Below are positions 1-7,690 of a DNA stretch of 32,886 bases, one piece after another (position 1 is the first letter of the stretch; each line of letters opens with the position of its first letter). The translations under genes were made by a program, and so were the position numbers. The notes under the pieces are model-generated. The model saw only the letters and a program-made list of their open reading frames with translations, searched no databases and was not told where the DNA came from. The DNA comes from Methanobacteriota archaeon (GTDB lineage Archaea > Thermoplasmatota > Poseidoniia > Poseidoniales > Poseidoniaceae): the NCBI GenBank assembly GCA_018666575.1, contig JABIYX010000017.1:1-32886 (forward strand), read 5' to 3'.

Positions 1-551
1 ACAATGTGTATGGCCATGGGGAAGTACGTGCCCTCGATGCAGTTCTTGAAGCAGCACAGGAAGATTATGAGTTTGATACATCAATCTCTATTGTTGTCTC
101 AACAATGGCTGGCGAGCATAATAGAATCCATCTCGACAGTGGCGATTCCGTTTCGTTTGATGTCGTAGGAGATCTTGAAACAGTCCAATGGAGGAGTAAT
201 CATCTTCGCGATGATTGGTCAAATATCCACGGATTCGACCACGGAAGCCCTTCGGGTGAACTTTTCCTCATCGACATAGTTCATCAATTAGAACACCTTC
301 CTGGCACAGATGTACTCGGCAATCATACCATTTCCCTACGTGGGATTCAATACAATGAATCAGGAGGCCAGTCTTCCTCAACTCCTCTTGCTACTGCGGA
401 CATTATGATCATGGATGCAAACACTGAGAAGCCTGCAGACCCTGATAGTGAAGGTCTTCCAGCAGTTGGTGTGATTGGGACGATGGCGATTATTATCCTT
501 GGAATTGCGGCATCATCTCGAGAAGACGAAGATGAGGCTGATGAGCAGTAA
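1..551 (+). CDS. C-terminal part of a probable membrane-anchored subtilisin-like (S8) peptidase, 5' end outside window
   Basis: The reading frame is open to the window edge, so the start is missing and about 182 residues are visible. The first visible residues (YGHGEVRALDAVLEAA) resemble the motif that closes the S8 subtilase catalytic domain, where a G-x-G-x-(V)-(N/R)-A-(L)-x-A-V helix follows the catalytic serine. A roughly 110-residue beta-rich, Asp/Ser-rich region follows, then a Pro/Asp/Glu linker, one hydrophobic segment (VGVIGTMAIIILGIAA) and a short acidic tail. This is the usual layout of surface-anchored exported proteins in this window, with the enzyme outside the cell. No catalytic residue lies inside the window, so the peptidase assignment rests on one motif. 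It could also be another large extracellular protein. The next gene begins 55 bases downstream. Confidence 0.5.
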   Translation, partial: NVYGHGEVRALDAVLEAAQEDYEFDTSISIVVSTMAGEHNRIHLDSGDSVSFDVVGDLETVQWRSNHLRDDWSNIHGFDHGSPSGELFLIDIVHQLEHLPGTDVLGNHTISLRGIQYNESGGQSSSTPLATADIMIMDANTEKPADPDSEGLPAVGVIGTMAIIILGIAASSREDEDEADEQ

Positions 552-605
552 TAACAAACCCTATGTTGATATGCGGATTTGATTAGGTAAGGATGGGCGA
601 GTCAT

Positions 606-1208
606 ATGGTTGGAGAAGCACACGTATCAATGATACCAACAACACCCAAGAAGGTGTGGTCAGCGAATGTCAATGGATATGCCGTACAAGCACTCGCACC
701 CTCAAACGCCATTCTACTCGACGTTTTACGTGACGAAGTAGGAATGCTCGGGGTTAAGCGTGGATGCGATCTTGGAACCTGTGGCTGTTGTACAGTTCTT
801 GTCAATGGAGAGCCTCGCCTTTCTTGTCTCTGCCTTGCAGGTCAAGTTGAAGGTGATGATATTACCACTGTAGAAGGACTCGCAGAAGGAGCTCATTTAG
901 CGCCAATTCAAACCTGCTTTGCAACGCACGGAGGTTCTCAATGTGGTTTCTGTACGCCTGGGTTCCTGATGGCAGCAGAAGCATTACTCGATTCAAATCC
1001 AAAACCCTCTCGAGAAGAGATCTCTTGCGCAATCGATGGGAATCTGTGCAGGTGTACGGGATATCAGCAAATCATCGATTCAATAGAGGCTGCTGCTGAA
1101 ATTAAGCGTGGTGACGCTCCTGCTCCAGCACCTGCTAGCGACCCTCATCCTAATCCTCATCCTGAAGGGCCAGAAGAGCCATCGATGCCTCCGGGCCATG
1201 CGAGATGA
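606..1208 (+). CDS. hcrC: [2Fe-2S] small subunit of a molybdenum hydroxylase (4-hydroxybenzoyl-CoA reductase gamma / CoxS type)
   Basis: This is the electron-transfer subunit with two [2Fe-2S] clusters of a xanthine-oxidase-family enzyme. The N-terminal plant-ferredoxin-like domain has Cys54, Cys59, Cys62 and Cys74 (motif GCDLGTCGCC). The C-terminal helical domain has Cys113, Cys116, Cys148 and Cys150 (CGFC and CRC). The family norm is about 155-170 residues. Here 200 residues end in a Pro/His-rich tail (from about residue 170) that other CoxS proteins lack. It is the first gene of a three-subunit operon: the large subunit starts 4 bases after the stop and the FAD subunit follows. The ATG at 606 is used; an internal ATG at 630 is a possible alternative. 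The family assignment is secure. The choice of 4-HBCR over CO or xanthine dehydrogenase comes from the FAD subunit. Confidence 0.88.
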   Translation: MVGEAHVSMIPTTPKKVWSANVNGYAVQALAPSNAILLDVLRDEVGMLGVKRGCDLGTCGCCTVLVNGEPRLSCLCLAGQVEGDDITTVEGLAEGAHLAPIQTCFATHGGSQCGFCTPGFLMAAEALLDSNPKPSREEISCAIDGNLCRCTGYQQIIDSIEAAAEIKRGDAPAPAPASDPHPNPHPEGPEEPSMPPGHAR

Positions 1209-1212
1209 TTTC

Positions 1213-4017
1213 ATGTCAGGCGGATACAAACAACAACCAGGTGCGGCACGTGGAACCACCCGAAAGGATGGAAAGCGTGTAGCTGGGAAACAAAAATTCC
1301 CTCCTCCTGGCTCGGGTGGTTCCAATCCAAACATGGCGCCTCGTGATCTTGATTGGATACCAGAATCAGTCGGTGGAAAGGAGCCGCAACCTGCGGGCTC
1401 TCACATCCACGACAGATATCGAACTGGAACTTCTGTCGGTAAACCTCGAGCTTTGGTTGATTCACATGCTAAAGTTACGGGACAAGCATGGTACGGAGAC
1501 GATGTGCGCTTACAAAACGAAATCATTGGAAAAATTCTCCGTTCCCCTCATCATTATGCTAAGATCAAATCTATTGATACATCCAAGGTTGAAGCACTGC
1601 CTGGCGTTCTTGCTGTTGCAACAGGCCAAGATGCTCCGAACACATTTGGAGTTCTGCCAGTTACAAAAGACGAACACGCAATGGCTGTCGAGAAAGTACG
1701 ACACGTTGGAGACTTAGTAGCATGCGTTGCTGCAGTCGATGAAGCAACAGCAATGGAAGCATTGAACCTCTTCGAAATCGAATGGGAAGTTCTTGAACCA
1801 GTTTTCGATCCAAAGAAAGGATTGGAAGACCAAGATGAACCAATTCATTGGCGTGGCAAGTACCATGTCGGAAAGACAAACGTTCAGAAGCGTGTATTCC
1901 AGGAATTTGGAGATCGTTCCTTGGTTGAAGAACCATCAGCCTCTTCACACGGAAAATGGCGAATGGAAGGCGTCCATCACGGGTTTACTGAACCTCACGC
2001 TGTCGTTGCCCATTGGGATCCAAACGGACGGTTGCAACTCTACACTCCTCAACAAGTTCCGCATTACGCTCATCGTGCCTTATCGACTGTGCTCGAAGTT
2101 CCAATGCACCAAATCAACGTTATCCGAACCTTTGTTGGCGGTGGATTCGGTGGAAAATCAGATCCATTCCCTCACGAGATGTGCGCTGCGATTCTAGCCC
2201 GCAAGGCAGGTCGTCCAGTTCGCATCAATTTCAGCAGAGAGGAAGTTTACTGGATTAACCGTGGCCGTCACCCGAGCCACATTGAAGTGAAGATGACTGC
2301 TGATGAAGATGCAAGAATTTCTGGGTTTGATATTGACGCCCTTATTGACGGAGGAGGCTTTGCATCCTTCGGACACGTTACCTCTTACTACAACGGCGTC
2401 CTTGCGACTGCTCCCTACGAACTGGGTTCCTTTCATTACACAGGTGCACGAGTTTGGACCAACAAACCAGCCAGTGGTGCAATGCGTGGCCACGGTGCAG
2501 TGAACACAAGATGCGCAGTCGAAGTAGGACTTGATGAAATGTCCGAGCAACTTGAAGTTGACCCGATTGATTTGCGTCTTGCAAACCTTTTGCCACCTCA
2601 CAGCCGAACAATTTCTGGCTTCAGGATTACATCCAACGGGATGAGAGAAGCCCTTGAGCGAGTACGTGAAGGTTCAAATTGGGATCAGAAATTCAGACAA
2701 ATGCCGCTTGGAAAAGGGATCGGAATTGGATGTGGATTCTTCATCTCAGGTTCGGGATTACCTATCCATTGGGATCCAAACCGATTCCCTCATGCAACTG
2801 TTCACATGCAAATTGACATGGATGGGGGCGTAACTGTTCATACAGGTGCTGCAGATATTGGACAGGGTTCCACGACTGCAGTTGCTCAAGTTGTCTCTGA
2901 AGTCTTGGCATTACCGATTGAAATGATTCACGTGCGCTCTCATGAGAGCGATACAAGCCCAGTAGATTTGGGTTCATATTCGAGTAGAGTTACATTCATG
3001 AATGCTAATGCTGCCATACGAGCTGCACTTGATATTCGGGAAAAGTTGCTTAATGCTGCTTGGGAAATGATTGGCTACCACCCAGACGTTTTGGTTCTCA
3101 ATGACCGCAGAATCTACTACAAACATGACCCTGCTGTAGGTGTCTCATATCTCGAAGCGCTCCATAAAGCCCAGGAAGACAAAGGTTCGCTAATTGCAAG
3201 TGGTGCGTATCGTTCACCTCCTATGGGCGGTGTTCACAAAGGTGCTGCTGCTGGTCTAGCCCCTGCTTATTCTTTCTCTGCATACGTTGCTGAAGTTGAT
3301 GTAGATGTTGAAACGGGTCTCATCTCTTGCACAGATGTTTGGGCAGCACACGATTGTGGGAAGGCTCTCAACCCTCTTGCAGTTGAGGGTCAAATCATTG
3401 GCTCCTGCCACATGGGGCTTGGTCAAGTATTGTCTGAAAAGATGGTCTACGGCCGAACCGGACACCTTCAGAATCCAAATCTTTTGGAATATAAGATTCC
3501 TTCCGTTCACGAAATGCCAAATGTAACACCGATTATCGTCGAATCATCAGATCCGGAAGGACCATTCGGAGCGAAGGAAGCAGGAGAAGGTCCTTTGTTG
3601 CCCATTCTTCCTGCTGTTGTGAATGCAGTGTATGATGCCATAGGAGTTCGAATTAGAGAACTACCACTGACTCCTGATGTGGTTTGGAAAGCCATTTCTG
3701 CAAAAACAAAATCAATGGATGGTATTGACCCAACCGATTTGCCAGCACCACGTTTGAATCACGGACCTCTTCAAGCAACATTGGTTGAACGAGGAAATGA
3801 GCACAGAGAGCGTGACAAAAAGCGACAAAGAAGCGAAGATACTTCTGCATACGTTAATGGCGTTCTCTTTGGTTTCGATCCAGAACGGCCGATGGAAGAC
3901 CAAGTTGAAGGATGGAAGACTGCAGTAGAGCCTGTTCCAGAACAACTTGCAGAACTTGGATTGGCTGGAAAAGCATGGCTCAAGAAAGAGCAACGTCACA
4001 TGGGAGGTGAGCAATGA
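1213..4017 (+). CDS. hcrA: molybdopterin-binding large catalytic subunit of a xanthine oxidase-family enzyme, 4-hydroxybenzoyl-CoA reductase alpha-like
   Basis: This is the molybdenum-cofactor subunit that carries the active site. Visible landmarks are GGGFGGK (about residues 309-315), the GAMRGHG loop (422-428), the cofactor motif IGQGS (549-553), and GAKEAGEGP near the C-terminus with the catalytic glutamate at about residue 792. The CO-dehydrogenase active-site loop AYxCSFR is absent, so this is not a form I CoxL. At 934 residues it is longer than the typical 750-790: an N-terminal Gly/Pro/basic extension of about 90 residues and a charged C-terminal tail of about 100 account for the excess. 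ATG 1213 is chosen because GAGATGAT lies 2 bases before it; an in-frame ATG at 1198 would overlap the previous gene. The stop overlaps the next start as ATGA, which implies translational coupling. The substrate cannot be read from the sequence alone. Confidence 0.85.
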   Translation: MSGGYKQQPGAARGTTRKDGKRVAGKQKFPPPGSGGSNPNMAPRDLDWIPESVGGKEPQPAGSHIHDRYRTGTSVGKPRALVDSHAKVTGQAWYGDDVRLQNEIIGKILRSPHHYAKIKSIDTSKVEALPGVLAVATGQDAPNTFGVLPVTKDEHAMAVEKVRHVGDLVACVAAVDEATAMEALNLFEIEWEVLEPVFDPKKGLEDQDEPIHWRGKYHVGKTNVQKRVFQEFGDRSLVEEPSASSHGKWRMEGVHHGFTEPHAVVAHWDPNGRLQLYTPQQVPHYAHRALSTVLEVPMHQINVIRTFVGGGFGGKSDPFPHEMCAAILARKAGRPVRINFSREEVYWINRGRHPSHIEVKMTADEDARISGFDIDALIDGGGFASFGHVTSYYNGVLATAPYELGSFHYTGARVWTNKPASGAMRGHGAVNTRCAVEVGLDEMSEQLEVDPIDLRLANLLPPHSRTISGFRITSNGMREALERVREGSNWDQKFRQMPLGKGIGIGCGFFISGSGLPIHWDPNRFPHATVHMQIDMDGGVTVHTGAADIGQGSTTAVAQVVSEVLALPIEMIHVRSHESDTSPVDLGSYSSRVTFMNANAAIRAALDIREKLLNAAWEMIGYHPDVLVLNDRRIYYKHDPAVGVSYLEALHKAQEDKGSLIASGAYRSPPMGGVHKGAAAGLAPAYSFSAYVAEVDVDVETGLISCTDVWAAHDCGKALNPLAVEGQIIGSCHMGLGQVLSEKMVYGRTGHLQNPNLLEYKIPSVHEMPNVTPIIVESSDPEGPFGAKEAGEGPLLPILPAVVNAVYDAIGVRIRELPLTPDVVWKAISAKTKSMDGIDPTDLPAPRLNHGPLQATLVERGNEHRERDKKRQRSEDTSAYVNGVLFGFDPERPMEDQVEGWKTAVEPVPEQLAELGLAGKAWLKKEQRHMGGEQ

Positions 4018-4994
4018 TGCTTATGCCTCCGTTTGAACTCCATCATCCAAAATCCGTAGAAGAAGCCTGTGAACTTGTATCTTCATTCATGGACTCTGGA
4101 GAGTCCTTTGATTGGGTTGCTGGAGGTACTGACTTGCTTCCAAATTACAAGTGGCATATCAACGTGAAAAAGCATGTGATATCGCTCGCTAAGATCTCTG
4201 GTACAGATGTTATTTCAATGACCGAAATTGGAGCAATGTCTCGCCTTGGGGCGATTACAGAATCAAAGGATGTTCACCCACTTATCGCTGAAGCTGCAGC
4301 CAAGGTTGCTTCTTCTTTAATTCGCAATAACGCTACTCTTGGAGGAAATCTTTGTGTCGATACTCGTTGTTTCTGGTTCAATCAAAGTGAAGATTGGCGC
4401 CGTTCGATCGATTGGTGTCATAAAGAAGATTGTGGCACTGGATCTGATTGCAGAGTGATTCCAAATCAAAATACTCTCTGCGTTGCAACCTATCAAGGTG
4501 ACCTCGCCCCTTCATTGATGGTTCTCGAAGGGACCATTCATCTCATTGGCCCGAATGGCTCTAGGGAAGTGCCTGCGGAAGAGTTCTTCCAACTTGATGG
4601 GATTACAAGGAATGTTTTGCAGGAAGGTGAATTTGTCCTCAAGGTTACGTTCCCAGAAAATGTATCGGAAAGAGTTGGTTCTTACCACAAGCTACGTGTT
4701 CGGGAATCATGGGATTTCCCCGAAGCTGGAGTCTCTGCAGCATGGATTCCAGGCCAAAGCGAAACCCTGCGAGTTGCTTCTACAGCGCTTGAATCCATTC
4801 CTCGTCTTCATTCTGAGCAAGTTGCCGAACTCTCGGGTGATTTCTCTGCAAGCAAGATTACAGATTTGTCAGTAGCGGTCATGAAATCAATCAAGCCAGT
4901 GAACAATACTGCCCTTAATCCACGATACAGGAAAGCAATGGTAAAGGTGTTAGCGAAACGTTCCCTTCGTAAGATACTGGAGGCTTCTGAATGA
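4014..4994 (+). CDS. hcrB: FAD-binding medium subunit with extra 4Fe-4S loop, 4-hydroxybenzoyl-CoA reductase beta-like
   Basis: This is the FAD subunit of the molybdenum hydroxylase. The flavin-binding motifs VAGGTDLLP (36-44) and the ATLGGNLC region (107-114) are intact. From residue 114 an insertion of about 40 residues carries DTRCFWFNQSEDWRR, then WC, DC and LC. It contains Cys119, Cys135, Cys140, Cys146 and Cys156. This matches the extra loop that binds a [4Fe-4S] cluster in the beta subunit of 4-hydroxybenzoyl-CoA reductase and is absent from ordinary xanthine or CO dehydrogenase FAD subunits. The C119-C135 spacing of 16 equals that of the characterised enzyme. After the loop comes ATYQGDLAPSLMVLEG, also as in HcrB, and the CO_deh_flav_C domain ends the protein. 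It overlaps both neighbours by 4 bases (ATGA). Confidence 0.85.
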   Translation: MMLMPPFELHHPKSVEEACELVSSFMDSGESFDWVAGGTDLLPNYKWHINVKKHVISLAKISGTDVISMTEIGAMSRLGAITESKDVHPLIAEAAAKVASSLIRNNATLGGNLCVDTRCFWFNQSEDWRRSIDWCHKEDCGTGSDCRVIPNQNTLCVATYQGDLAPSLMVLEGTIHLIGPNGSREVPAEEFFQLDGITRNVLQEGEFVLKVTFPENVSERVGSYHKLRVRESWDFPEAGVSAAWIPGQSETLRVASTALESIPRLHSEQVAELSGDFSASKITDLSVAVMKSIKPVNNTALNPRYRKAMVKVLAKRSLRKILEASE

Positions 4995-5950
4995 AGATGA
5001 AATGCCTACTTGTTATCTCATTGCTCATGATGGCTTTCACTCCTAATTCATCTGCTCAATTCCCTGATAACAATCCATGGGAATTTGGTTGGGAAACTGA
5101 TGTAGAGCCGAGTTATCTGCTCATGCTTGACGGTGAAAAGTGGGAAATTGAAGACACTCTCTACTTTTATGTTGAAAATCCTCGTATGAATGGCCTCTCT
5201 CTAACAATTACAGTTGAATTTGATTCAGAAGATGAACTACTCGAAGCTACATATGATGAAGAAATCAGTATTGCGTCCCAAGAGAACAAAACATTCCCTG
5301 TTGAATTGCTCAGTTCAAATGCTGATGATGTACGGGCCTTCTCTCCGGATACCTCTTTTTCGATTAAAATTACAGCAACGGAAACAGCCGGTTCAGCGGA
5401 ACTCGAAACTAAAGATATCGATGCGGATCTCAAAGTTCCTCGTTCACACAAACTCGTGCCGGATGCAACAACGCCAACTTATGCTGTTTCAGCAGGGACT
5501 TGGGTTGAGGCAACCCTGCATCTCAATAACATGGGGAATTCAGTGGATGCGGCAAAGGCAATAGAAGCCGATGTACGAAGTTGCCCTCTTCTTGACATAA
5601 AAGGTCTCGATTCTGCTCTGAATGTACAGGTGAAGCCAACAGGTGTCAACGGCCAGGAAGCTGAATCGTTTACCTTCAGAATCGAACCATCTTCTGCTCA
5701 CCCCAGCCGCACGTGTGAGGTTACTATTTCTGTCACATCTGAAGGAGACAATAATCAACGAAGTGTTGTGTTTGATGTTGAGATTCAGGAAGCAGGTGAT
5801 TCAGACTCAGATTCGAATTCAGGAACAGATTCAGGTTCCTCTAGTTCAGGCTCAACCGATGGAGCCTCTTCGGCGTTACCTTCGTTGAGTTTCGCTATGA
5901 CTTTCATTTTAGTAGGAATCGCTGCTCTAACCCGTTCTGAAAACGATTGA
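4991..5950 (+). CDS. secreted, membrane-anchored protein of unknown function, coupled to the hcr-like operon
   Basis: 319 residues. An N-terminal signal peptide is visible (MKMKCLLVISLLMMAF, followed by an SSA-Q cleavage-like site near residue 23). Next comes a beta-rich body of about 230 residues that resembles tandem Ig-like/CARDB folds, with a Cys pair around 192 and 246. A Ser/Asp/Gly linker (about 270-293) leads to a C-terminal hydrophobic helix (LSFAMTFILVGIAAL) and a short charged end. The protein is therefore predicted to sit outside the cell, tethered to the membrane. Its ATG overlaps the FAD subunit stop (ATGA), so it is the fourth gene of the molybdenum-hydroxylase operon. No catalytic motif was recognised. 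A role in holding or delivering substrate near the membrane is speculation from context only. Confidence 0.8.
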   Translation: MKMKCLLVISLLMMAFTPNSSAQFPDNNPWEFGWETDVEPSYLLMLDGEKWEIEDTLYFYVENPRMNGLSLTITVEFDSEDELLEATYDEEISIASQENKTFPVELLSSNADDVRAFSPDTSFSIKITATETAGSAELETKDIDADLKVPRSHKLVPDATTPTYAVSAGTWVEATLHLNNMGNSVDAAKAIEADVRSCPLLDIKGLDSALNVQVKPTGVNGQEAESFTFRIEPSSAHPSRTCEVTISVTSEGDNNQRSVVFDVEIQEAGDSDSDSNSGTDSGSSSSGSTDGASSALPSLSFAMTFILVGIAALTRSEND

Positions 5951-5980
5951 GTACCCCGAAAAGTGGTAGGATTCTGGACG

Positions 5981-5990
5981 TATTTTATAC
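5981..5990 (+). promoter_or_regulatory. candidate archaeal TATA box for the DUF4350-MoxR-DUF58 operon
   Basis: TATTTTATAC lies in the 136-base spacer after the secreted protein and is the clearest TATA-like stretch there. It would place transcription start near 6010 and leave a leader of about 75 bases before the ATG at 6087. It is flanked by a short inverted repeat, GACGT at 5977-5981 and ACGTC at 6004-6008, which could be a regulator site. This is pattern reading only. Confidence 0.5.
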
Positions 5991-6056
5991 CAAATAGGAC
6001 TAAACGTCAAGGGAGAATCATTATGTGTGTCACGAGGTTCCGAAGAAAGGAACATA

Positions 6057-6085
6057 CTACGCTTGTCGTAGAAATGAGGTGTAAA
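6057..6085 (+). promoter_or_regulatory. leader hairpin (CTACG/CGTAG) followed by GAGGTG ribosome binding site
   Basis: The leader contains CTACG at 6057-6061 and CGTAG at 6067-6071, able to form a 5-bp stem with a CTTGT loop. GAGGTG (6076-6081) follows, 5 bases before the ATG at 6087. A very similar arrangement, with TTGTCGTAG and GGTGTAAA in common, precedes rpoK on the other strand. The stem is short, so formation in the cell is uncertain. Confidence 0.4.
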
Positions 6086-6086
6086 T

Positions 6087-7667
6087 ATGGCAGAAGCTGA
6101 GAAATCAAAACTCTCTGTCGAAAAGAAATTATTAGCAGGTCTAGTCGTTTCTATTCTTCTCTCGACTACGCTCATTGTTCTTGCAAGCTCCTCTAAGGAA
6201 ACGGTGTTTTCACCTTATGTGCGAGACGCTGATGGCGCGTACCAATACCAACAACTTACTAAGATGCGAGATTCTCTTGGCGATGGCGATGGCTATGACA
6301 TATACAACACAATGTCGACCCCAATGCTCGTCAATGACTGGCAAGATCCTCACAGAACTATGCTCATCATCACAGCACCAGAGAAACCATTCGATGCTGC
6401 TGAGGCAAGTGCAATCCATGATTTTGTAACTGAGAAAGGTGGAAAGGTCATTCTTGCAGCAAGTTCAACCAACGCCCAGCGTGTTGCAGAAGAATTTGGA
6501 GTCCTCTTTTTCGATGCCCCTGTATCAGATTCAAAATGGTTCTATGAGGTCGCTAACGAAGTCGGTGAGAGAGAGCCTCCTCAAGAAACACGTTTGTGGT
6601 CTGTTGCCTCTGTAAGCGAAGACATCGACTCAATGGATGAAGCATCTCTCCGCACACCATGTACTGAAGAATTAGTGGCAAATGCTCAGACAGAGAACTG
6701 CCGAATGCCAGTTCTGTTCCATTCACCTACAGCAATTCAAGTCCTTGACATTGAAGATGATAGCAGAGAAGTAAATGTCCTTGCTTCAGCGAGTGACCAA
6801 GCATTCGTTGCTCGTTCTGGATTCGATATCAATAACGTAGCAAATCCTAAGACTGGTAAAACTGATTTGATTGTACGAATCGATTATCCTGGAATTGAAG
6901 CATACGATAAAGTCTCAGACAAGGACATCGATAAGATTGACGTCACAGGAAGTATTGTTTTCGTATCTGACCACTCTGTTCTGGCGAACCATCTCTGGGA
7001 CGAGGCAGACGCTGATCTAACCGGTAAGCAACAATGTGGTTCAGATTTGTACCAAGAAAATGGTCACACCTGCTGGTCCACAGACCCAAGCGGCCTTGTA
7101 TCTGCTCAAGGTGACACAAAATGGAGCGGTAACCAACTCTACTTCCGTGCTCTTATTCGAGACATGATGGAATTCGATAACGAGGAACTTTCAACCACAG
7201 TCACTCGATATAACGACGAATTTAACATCGTATTTGACGAAAGCCGTCACGTTTCCAGTGCGGTTACACAACCATTCACAGAAGCGATTGGAGCAGTTGT
7301 TCTCCTCACAAGCGACACATACCTGAAGTGGCTTATCATCCTCAATCTGTTTGCACTCCTTGCAATCGCTATCATGGTTGTTCCAGAAAAGGAAAATTGG
7401 AGGCACGTCTTCGATTTAACCCGATTCAGAGAACGACCAACAAAGATTGATTCATCATTGTATCAAGTCCGTGTTCGAGAGGCTTTCCTTTCCAAGGTAC
7501 GGCAATTTAATGACCTCACGCGAGACGAATTCGTCCGCAAGACCCCTGCTGAAATCATGCAGATGGTTCGCGAACCCCGCCTTGTTGAACTCGTAAGTTC
7601 AGCAAGATCATATTCCAACGAAGAACTAAGGGAAATTATACCCATAGTCCGACGTTGGGGAAACTGA
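6087..7667 (+). CDS. membrane protein with DUF4350-like domain, first gene of a MoxR-DUF58 operon
   Basis: 526 residues. One N-terminal membrane helix (about 14-34) is followed by a large extracytoplasmic region. Its early part has the Rossmann-like DUF4350 pattern: RTMLIITAPEKPFD, then IHDFVTEKGGKVILA (about 87-128). Two hydrophobic segments follow near 395-430 (AIGAVVLLTS and WLIILNLFALLAIAIMVV). A cytoplasmic tail of about 100 charged residues ends in RRWGN. DUF4350 proteins recur beside moxR and DUF58 genes in archaea and bacteria, and here the order is DUF4350, MoxR, DUF58, polytopic protein. The gene has its own TATA box and a GAGGTG site 5 bases before the ATG. The family function is not established; a membrane partner of the MoxR chaperone is the usual idea. 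Family assignment comes from context plus the fold pattern. Confidence 0.65.
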   Translation: MAEAEKSKLSVEKKLLAGLVVSILLSTTLIVLASSSKETVFSPYVRDADGAYQYQQLTKMRDSLGDGDGYDIYNTMSTPMLVNDWQDPHRTMLIITAPEKPFDAAEASAIHDFVTEKGGKVILAASSTNAQRVAEEFGVLFFDAPVSDSKWFYEVANEVGEREPPQETRLWSVASVSEDIDSMDEASLRTPCTEELVANAQTENCRMPVLFHSPTAIQVLDIEDDSREVNVLASASDQAFVARSGFDINNVANPKTGKTDLIVRIDYPGIEAYDKVSDKDIDKIDVTGSIVFVSDHSVLANHLWDEADADLTGKQQCGSDLYQENGHTCWSTDPSGLVSAQGDTKWSGNQLYFRALIRDMMEFDNEELSTTVTRYNDEFNIVFDESRHVSSAVTQPFTEAIGAVVLLTSDTYLKWLIILNLFALLAIAIMVVPEKENWRHVFDLTRFRERPTKIDSSLYQVRVREAFLSKVRQFNDLTRDEFVRKTPAEIMQMVREPRLVELVSSARSYSNEELREIIPIVRRWGN

Positions 7668-7690
7668 AAAAAATATAGGAGGAAATTGAC

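Noticed and set aside
1213-4017. Aerobic CO dehydrogenase large subunit
   Set aside because: The CoxL active-site loop AYxCSFR is missing and the FAD subunit has a 4-HBCR-type cluster loop.
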